Below are positions 6,243-10,550 of a stretch of DNA of 10,550 nt, one piece after another. Source of the stretch: Actinomycetes bacterium (GTDB lineage: Bacteria; Actinomycetota; Actinomycetes; Actinomycetales; Cellulomonadaceae). The stretch is from NCBI GenBank assembly GCA_023424135.1, contig JAFAEH010000250.1, positions 1-10,550 of the forward strand, given 5' to 3'. Numbering within the stretch: position 1 is the stretch's first letter; each line of letters opens with the position of its first letter. A program made the position numbers and the translations under genes. The notes beneath the pieces are model-generated. The model searched no databases and was not told where the DNA came from. It saw only the letters and a program-made list of their open reading frames with translations.

Positions 6243-7187
6243 TCAGCGCTCGACGACGTTGCGCAGGGGCGCACCGGTCAGGAACCGGGTCACGTTGTCC
6301 TCGACCAGGCCCTCCCAGCCGACCGGACGCCCACCCGCCGCGTGCGGGCTGACCAGGACGCGCGGCTCGTCCCACAGCGGTGAGGACGCCGGCAGGGGCT
6401 CGGTCTCGAACACGTCGAGCGCGGCGCCGGCGACCGACCCCGCGCGCAGCGCCGCCACCAGGGCGTCCTCGTCCAAGGTCGAGCCCCGTCCGGCGTTGAC
6501 CACCCAGGCGCGGTCCGGCAGCAGGTCCAGCACCCGCGCACCGATCGCGTGCCGGGTGCTCGCGAGCGCCGGCAGCAGACCGATGAGCACGTCCGTCCCG
6601 GGCAGCACCGACGGCAGGTCGTCCGCGGTCATGACGGGGAACCCGTGCCGCTCGCCGGACGTCGTCGCGACGCCCGTGACGTGCGCACCCAGACCGGCCA
6701 GGATCGGTGCGAGCCGTGCCGCGATCGACCCGAAGCCCCACACCGTCACGTGCGCACCGATGAGGGTGCGCACCTGGCCCGCGGGGTGCAGGGGCTGCAG
6801 CCCCCCGAGCTCACCGGCCCAGCGGTGCTCGGCCTGCGCACGCACGAGGTCGGGGACGCGCCGCACGCACGCGAGCGTCAGGGCCAGCACGTGCTCGGCG
6901 ACCGTCGCGTCGTGCAGGCTCCGCCCGCTCGTCACCACGACCTCGGGTGCGAACCCGGCGGCGAGGACCGCGTCCGGTCCCGCGGCGAGCGTCTGCACCC
7001 AGCGGACGCGGCGCGCGGTCGCGGCCAGCTCGGCCAGACGGTCCGCAGGGTTGCCCCACACGACGACCGCATCGGCGTCGACCGCCTGCGGGGGCGGCGG
7101 TGCGGACACGTCGTAGGGCACGGTCGTCACACCGTCCGGCAGGCGCGGCGCGCCGTCGACGGTCCGGGGCAGCAGAATCGTGGTCAC
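6243..7187 (-). CDS. D-2-hydroxyacid dehydrogenase, NAD(P)-dependent
   Basis: A 314-residue cytoplasmic oxidoreductase of the D-isomer 2-hydroxyacid dehydrogenase family (phosphoglycerate dehydrogenase-like). The catalytic domain begins after VTTILLPRT and includes RWVQTLAAGPDAVL (62-75). The Rossmann loop is VTVWGFGSIA at 147-156, where the third glycine of GxGxxG is Ala. The active-site triad is present: R234 in VNAGRGSTLDE, E263 in VFETEPLP, and H282 in SPHAAG. The true substrate (glyoxylate, hydroxypyruvate, a phosphorylated acid or other) cannot be read from these motifs. The GTG at 7187 gives the expected N-terminus and leaves only 19 bp to the divergent response regulator start. No SD precedes it, so it may also be leaderless. 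It ends 20 bp from the end of mutM. Confidence 0.88.
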   Translation of the reverse strand: MTTILLPRTVDGAPRLPDGVTTVPYDVSAPPPPQAVDADAVVVWGNPADRLAELAATARRVRWVQTLAAGPDAVLAAGFAPEVVVTSGRSLHDATVAEHVLALTLACVRRVPDLVRAQAEHRWAGELGGLQPLHPAGQVRTLIGAHVTVWGFGSIAARLAPILAGLGAHVTGVATTSGERHGFPVMTADDLPSVLPGTDVLIGLLPALASTRHAIGARVLDLLPDRAWVVNAGRGSTLDEDALVAALRAGSVAGAALDVFETEPLPASSPLWDEPRVLVSPHAAGGRPVGWEGLVEDNVTRFLTGAPLRNVVER

Positions 7188-7193
7188 GGGTCG

Positions 7194-7200
7194 ATACGAT
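7194..7200. promoter_or_regulatory. Overlapping divergent -10-like hexamers in a 19-bp gap
   Basis: On the plus strand TACGAT (7195-7200) lies 6 nt before the regulator GTG at 7207. On the minus strand the same bases, shifted by one, read TCGTAT (7199-7194), 6 nt before the dehydrogenase GTG at 7187. The plus-strand hexamer is a good TAnnnT match; the minus one is weaker. Both would give leaderless transcripts. No clear -35 boxes are visible, and any would lie inside the opposing gene. Confidence 0.45.
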
Positions 7201-7206
7201 GCCAGG

Positions 7207-7890
7207 GTGTCACTGAGCAGCCAGCCGACGTCCGCGGCGACCCGGTCCGCGCCCATCTCCGTCATGATCGTCGACGACCACGAGGTCGTGCGCCGTGGCA
7301 TCGCCGAGGTCGTCGAGCGCACCGACGGCATGACCGTCGTCGCCGAGGCCGGTTCGGTCGCCGACGGCGTGCGCCGCGCGACCCTCGTGCGCCCCCAGGT
7401 CATGCTCGTCGACCTGCAGCTTCCCGACGGTACGGGCATCGACCTCATGAAGGCCGTGCGGGAGTCCCTCCCGCAGGCCCGCGCGATCGTCCTGACGTCG
7501 TTCGACGACGACGACGCGCTCGCGGCCGCGCTCGACGCGGGCGCCGCGGCGTACCTGCTCAAGAGCGTGCGGGGCGCCGAGATCACCGACGTCATCCGCG
7601 CCGTCGCCGCGGGCCGCACGCTGCTCGACGACCGGACCGTCGCCCGGCGCCGGGCCGGTCACGAGGACCCGACGGAGTCGCTGACGCCGAGCGAGCTGCG
7701 TGTGCTCGACCTCATCGGCGAGGGTCTGTCGAACCGGGAGATCGCCGAGCGTCTGGGCGTCGCCGAGAAGACCGTGAAGAACCACATCACGTCCCTGCTG
7801 GCGAAGATGGGTCTGCAGCGTCGCACGCAGGTCGCGGCGTGGGTCGCCTCCCGGAAGAACTCCGGCTGGCGCGCCGAACCCGGTCACTGA
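7207..7890 (+). CDS. NarL/DosR-type two-component response regulator
   Basis: A 227-residue cytoplasmic transcription factor with a receiver domain (about 17-135) and a LuxR-type helix-turn-helix (about 158-215). The acidic pair is D23/D24 (IVDDHEVVRRG), the phosphoacceptor D69 (VMLVDLQLPDGTG), the switch Thr T97 (LTSF) and the conserved Lys K119 (LLKS). The recognition region GLSNREIAERLGVAEKTVKN (173-192) continues into HITSLLAKMGLQRRTQ and closely resembles mycobacterial DosR. It keeps the K-T-V-K-N order (188-192) in which DosR residues contact DNA. The GTG at 7207 is 6 nt after TACGAT, suggesting a leaderless mRNA. A Met at 7264 is a poorer choice because it falls inside the first beta strand. 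Its stop is 3 bp from the stop of the opposing sensor kinase, its likely partner. Confidence 0.92.
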   Translation: MSLSSQPTSAATRSAPISVMIVDDHEVVRRGIAEVVERTDGMTVVAEAGSVADGVRRATLVRPQVMLVDLQLPDGTGIDLMKAVRESLPQARAIVLTSFDDDDALAAALDAGAAAYLLKSVRGAEITDVIRAVAAGRTLLDDRTVARRRAGHEDPTESLTPSELRVLDLIGEGLSNREIAERLGVAEKTVKNHITSLLAKMGLQRRTQVAAWVASRKNSGWRAEPGH

Positions 7891-7893
7891 CGG

Positions 7894-9669
7894 TCAGGCC
7901 AGCGGGGCCTGCCACGTGAGCAGGGCACCCGTGCCGTCGGGGGCCGTGCCGAGCGTGAACGTCCCGCCGTGCTGGCGGGCGCGCGCCGCGAGGTTGCCCG
8001 TGCCGGAGCTGCGGTCCCGCGACGCGGGCAGACCGACCCCGTCGTCCTCGACGTCCACCTCCACCGACCCGGTGTGCCCGTGCCCACGCACGCTGACGTG
8101 GACGCGGACGGAGGACGCGTGCGCGTGCCGGGCGGCGTTCGCCAGCCCCTCGCGCACCACCGCGACGACGTCGTCGGTGAGCTCCTGCTCCAGCCGCTCG
8201 TCGATGAGGTCCTCGCCCTCGCCGTCCCCGGCGGCCAGTGCGGTGCCGTCGAGCGTGAGCACCAGGGAGGGGGCGAAGCCCAGGCCGGTGCGCGCGAGCG
8301 ACGTCTCGCGGCGCAGGCGCTCCACGAGGCCCGTCGCGGCGTCGGGGTCCCGCAGCGCGTACACGATCTGGCGGATCTGGCGCACCGAGGAGTCGACGTT
8401 GTCGAGGGCCTCCTCGACGATGCTCGTCAGCTCGTGCGGGTCGACGCCGCGTGCGGACCGCCGCCGCACGGTCTCGAGCTGCATGCCGGTCGCGAAGAGC
8501 TGCTGGATCGCGAGGTCGTGCAGGTCGCGGGCGATGCGTTCGCGCTCGTCGAGCAGCGCCGCGACGTCCTGCGCGTGCCGCGCCTCGGCCAGCACGTACG
8601 CCAGGGCCGCCTGCGACGCGAACGACTCGGCGGTGGCCAGGTCGCTGTCCTCGAAGGGGGTGCGGCCGATGCGCCGCAGCAGCACGAGCACCCCGACGCC
8701 GCGCCCGGACGACTGCAACGGTGCGAACATCGCGGGCCCGAAGGCGCGGAGCTCGTCGAGGGCCACGGTCCGCGACGTCGACAGCGACGGCGTCATCAGC
8801 CCGTGCCCGGACTCCAGGACCGTCCAGGTGCGGCCCCCGCGCGGCATGACCAGCCCCGTGAGGGTGTCGGCGAGGTAGCCGTCGGTGAGCTCGACGTACA
8901 GCTCGCCGCCCAGTCCTGGCAGCGCGAGCAGCGCGGTGTCGGCGCCTGCGACCTCACGCGCGGTGCGGGCGACGTGCTCGAGCGCGGTCTCCTCGTCGAC
9001 GCCCTCGAGGAGCATCGTCGTGATGTCCTGCCCCGCGCGCAGCCAGTGCTCGCGGCGCTCGGCCTCGGCGTAGAGCTGGGCGTTCGCGACGGCGACGCCC
9101 GCGGCGGCGGCGAGCGCGACGACCATCTGCTCGTCGGCCGCGGTGAACGTGCCCCCGTCGAGCTTCTCCGACAGGTAGAGCTGCCCGTAGACGTGCTCGC
9201 CGACCCGCACGGACGCGCCGAGGAACGAGCCCATCGACGGGTGGTGCGACGGCCACCCCTGGAACGCGGGGTGCTGCGTGAGGTCGTCGAGACGCAGCGC
9301 GCCCTCGACGGGGATCTGTCCCAGGACGCCCTGCGCGTGCGGGGGGTGCGCCATCGCGCGGGCGACGGTCGTCGGCACGCCCGTGTAGACGAACGTGGTC
9401 GAGGTCCCCGTGTCGTCGAGGACGTTGATCGCGCCGTAGCGCGCACGGGTGAGCTCGGCGCTGACCTGCACGAACCGGTCGAGCACGGCGGGCAGCTCGA
9501 GCTGACCGGCGACCGCGAGCATCGCCCCGAGCAGGTCGGTCAGCGCGTCGCCCGTGAGGGGCTCCGGTGCGGTCCCGGTGTCGACGAGGATGCCGTGGTC
9601 GAACGGAAGGCCCGTGCGTGGTGCACCTGCACCACCGACCTCGCGCATCTCGCCCCGGTGCTCCCTCAC
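7894..9669 (-). CDS. DosS/DosT-like GAF-GAF sensor histidine kinase
   Basis: A 591-residue soluble kinase with no membrane segment. Domains: GAF-A about 57-205, GAF-B about 225-365, HisKA_3 about 372-440 with phospho-accepting H384 (ERIARDLHD), and HATPase about 498-591. The HATPase shows the N-box N511 (REGLANAARH), DDGVGL (542-547) and GTGNL (556-560). Similarity to mycobacterial DosS/DosT, judged from memory, runs end to end: RYGA (77-80), RLDDLTQHPAF (126-136), SHHPSMGSFLG (141-151) and GQLYLSEK (162-169). H143 falls where DosS has its proximal heme ligand His149, and Y165 matches Tyr171. The position of DosS Glu87 holds N82. An extra acidic stretch lies at about 475-497. The GTG at 9669 overlaps the upstream ABC gene (GTGA) and has a strong SD, GGGAGGT. 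Heme binding and gas sensing are inferred. Confidence 0.9.
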   Translation of the reverse strand: MREHRGEMREVGGAGAPRTGLPFDHGILVDTGTAPEPLTGDALTDLLGAMLAVAGQLELPAVLDRFVQVSAELTRARYGAINVLDDTGTSTTFVYTGVPTTVARAMAHPPHAQGVLGQIPVEGALRLDDLTQHPAFQGWPSHHPSMGSFLGASVRVGEHVYGQLYLSEKLDGGTFTAADEQMVVALAAAAGVAVANAQLYAEAERREHWLRAGQDITTMLLEGVDEETALEHVARTAREVAGADTALLALPGLGGELYVELTDGYLADTLTGLVMPRGGRTWTVLESGHGLMTPSLSTSRTVALDELRAFGPAMFAPLQSSGRGVGVLVLLRRIGRTPFEDSDLATAESFASQAALAYVLAEARHAQDVAALLDERERIARDLHDLAIQQLFATGMQLETVRRRSARGVDPHELTSIVEEALDNVDSSVRQIRQIVYALRDPDAATGLVERLRRETSLARTGLGFAPSLVLTLDGTALAAGDGEGEDLIDERLEQELTDDVVAVVREGLANAARHAHASSVRVHVSVRGHGHTGSVEVDVEDDGVGLPASRDRSSGTGNLAARARQHGGTFTLGTAPDGTGALLTWQAPLA

Positions 9670-10550
9670 GACACCTCCCGTGCCTCGTCGTCGCGTGCCT
9701 CGGCGCCGGCGTCGAGCTGCTCGGCGCGCACCGCCTCACGGTAGCCCGGCACGTGCGCGGTCAGGTGCGTGTGCGTCCCGCGTGCCGCGACGCGTCCGCC
9801 GTGCAGCCACAGCACCTCGTCCGCCGCCGCGAGGGACGCGAGGCGGTGGCTCACGACGAGCACACCGCGCGGTGCGCCGTCACGTGCGGGCGGTGCCTGC
9901 CACAGCCCGTCCAGCACGGCGTCGGCGGTCGCCGGGTCGAGGTGCTCGGCCGGTTCGTCGACGAGCAGCAGCGGTGCGTCGGACAGCAGCGCACGCGCGA
10001 GCAGCAGCCGTCGGCGCTCACCACCGGAGACGGTGCGCGCATCGGATCCGACGAGCGTGTCGAGCCCGTCGGGCAGGGCCGCCAGCCACGGCCCCAGCCC
10101 GGCGCGGTGCAGCGCGTCGATGGCCTCGTCCGGTGCGACGTCGCCGCGGGCGACGCGCAGGTTCTCCAGCACCGTCGTGCCGAACACGTGCGCGTCCTCC
10201 GTGGTCGCCACGACGGCGCGCACCACGCGGGCGGGTGGCAGCACGTCGAGGGGGACCCCGTCGAGCGTGACCTCCCCGGCGACCGGGCGCAGCAGTCCCG
10301 CGAGCGTGAGCAGCAGGGTCGTCTTGCCCTCGCCGCTCGGGCCCGCGACGGCCGCACGCGCACCGGGCGAGAGCTCGAGGTCGACGTCCCGCAGGGCGGG
10401 TGGGCGTCCGGGCCAGCCGCAGACGAGTCCACGCGCGACGAGCCGGGGCCCGCCGTCGTCGCGCGCCGAGGTCGTGGCGGCGGGTGCTCCGGCGTGGTCG
10501 TCCGCGCCCGCGCGGTGCCCGACGACGGCGGGGCCGGACCGCTCGGGGGT
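9666..10550 (-). CDS. cydC: CydC-type thiol reductant ABC exporter ATPase, 5'-truncated
   Basis: The minus-strand frame is open to the right edge, so the start and the membrane domain lie outside; 294 residues are visible. This is an ABC nucleotide-binding domain: Walker A GPSGEGKTT at 70-78, ABC signature VSGGERRR, Walker B LLLVDEPAEHLD and an H-loop in VVSHRLAS. The D-A-H-V-F segment after the Q-loop (119-123), TVLENLRVAR, LPDGLDTLVG and LDPATADAVL are typical of CydC. CydDC is an inner-membrane heterodimer exporting cysteine/glutathione or acting on heme, needed for cytochrome bd assembly. The Q-loop position is Glu (E118). Residues 1-35 look like a poorly conserved linker after the membrane domain. 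The stop overlaps the sensor kinase start (GTGA), so the two are probably co-translated. A CydDC fusion cannot be excluded. Confidence 0.82.
   Translation of the reverse strand, partial: TPERSGPAVVGHRAGADDHAGAPAATTSARDDGGPRLVARGLVCGWPGRPPALRDVDLELSPGARAAVAGPSGEGKTTLLLTLAGLLRPVAGEVTLDGVPLDVLPPARVVRAVVATTEDAHVFGTTVLENLRVARGDVAPDEAIDALHRAGLGPWLAALPDGLDTLVGSDARTVSGGERRRLLLARALLSDAPLLLVDEPAEHLDPATADAVLDGLWQAPPARDGAPRGVLVVSHRLASLAAADEVLWLHGGRVAARGTHTHLTAHVPGYREAVRAEQLDAGAEARDDEAREVS
9673..9679 (-). promoter_or_regulatory. Strong ribosome-binding site for the sensor kinase
   Basis: The minus strand reads GGGAGGT three bases before the GTG at 9669, inside the last codons of the cydC-type gene. It supports 9669 as the kinase start over an in-frame ATG at 9648, and suggests the kinase is translated efficiently in its own right as well as by coupling. 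Confidence 0.6.

Noticed and set aside
4357..6741. 794-codon open frame on the minus strand
   Set aside because: It lies antisense to rnc and mutM, is rich in Arg and Gly with no recognisable domain, and follows from saturated GC at third codon positions. The plus-strand genes are unambiguous.
7188..7206. Search for a DosR-type box (GGGAC/GTCCC palindrome) near the regulator and in the other gaps
   Set aside because: No such palindrome is visible in the non-coding gaps. Targets of the regulator, including any cyd promoter, may lie right of the window.
7969..9744. 591-codon open frame on the plus strand opposite the sensor kinase
   Set aside because: A composition-driven shadow of the kinase frame. 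It has low-complexity Arg/Val/Gly content and no motifs.
10242..10244. GTG as the start of a short ATPase gene
   Set aside because: The Walker A motif lies upstream of it in the same open frame, so this is an internal codon of a larger cydC-type gene.

Overview
The window is very GC-rich, dense in genes and rich in GTG starts and 4-base gene overlaps. This points to a high-GC actinobacterium. The protein sequences read most like Cellulomonas or a related member of the Micrococcales, but that genus-level guess comes from memory of family sequences, not a search. I see no tRNA, rRNA, CRISPR array, insertion sequence or phage gene. No gene-free stretch exceeds about 210 bases.

Left part (1-4475), mostly housekeeping. 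A polytopic membrane protein, cut by the left edge, overlaps rsmD (16S rRNA m2G966 methyltransferase). Converging on rsmD is a GNAT acetyltransferase. This gene and coaD (phosphopantetheine adenylyltransferase) diverge from a 61-bp gap. Both appear to be leaderless, with a TAnnnT hexamer exactly 7 nt before each GTG. coaD overlaps a coiled-coil gene that I identify as a shortened homologue of the mycobacterial septation factor SepIVA. A 211-bp non-coding gap with a hairpin and a possible promoter follows, then a YceD/DUF177 protein and rpmF (bL32).

Middle part (4476-6222). rnc (RNase III) and mutM (Fpg glycosylase) continue the operon: DUF177, rpmF, rnc, mutM. An 11-codon open frame overlaps the rnc start by GTGA. 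The smc gene that often follows mutM in actinobacteria is not here.

Right part (6243-10550), a different theme. A D-2-hydroxyacid dehydrogenase converges on mutM and diverges, across 19 bp, from a NarL/DosR-type response regulator. The regulator ends 3 bp from the end of a 591-residue soluble sensor kinase read from the opposite strand. That kinase resembles mycobacterial DosS/DosT along its whole length: two GAF domains, HisKA_3 and HATPase. It keeps the histidine corresponding to the heme-ligating His of DosS. Its start overlaps, by GTGA, the end of a cydC-type ABC ATPase gene that runs off the right edge. CydDC is needed to assemble cytochrome bd oxidase. The most interesting reading is therefore a candidate oxygen/redox-sensing two-component system built into a cytochrome bd assembly locus, with kinase and regulator genes tail to tail. 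The family assignments are strong. Heme binding and the regulatory link to cyd genes are inference.
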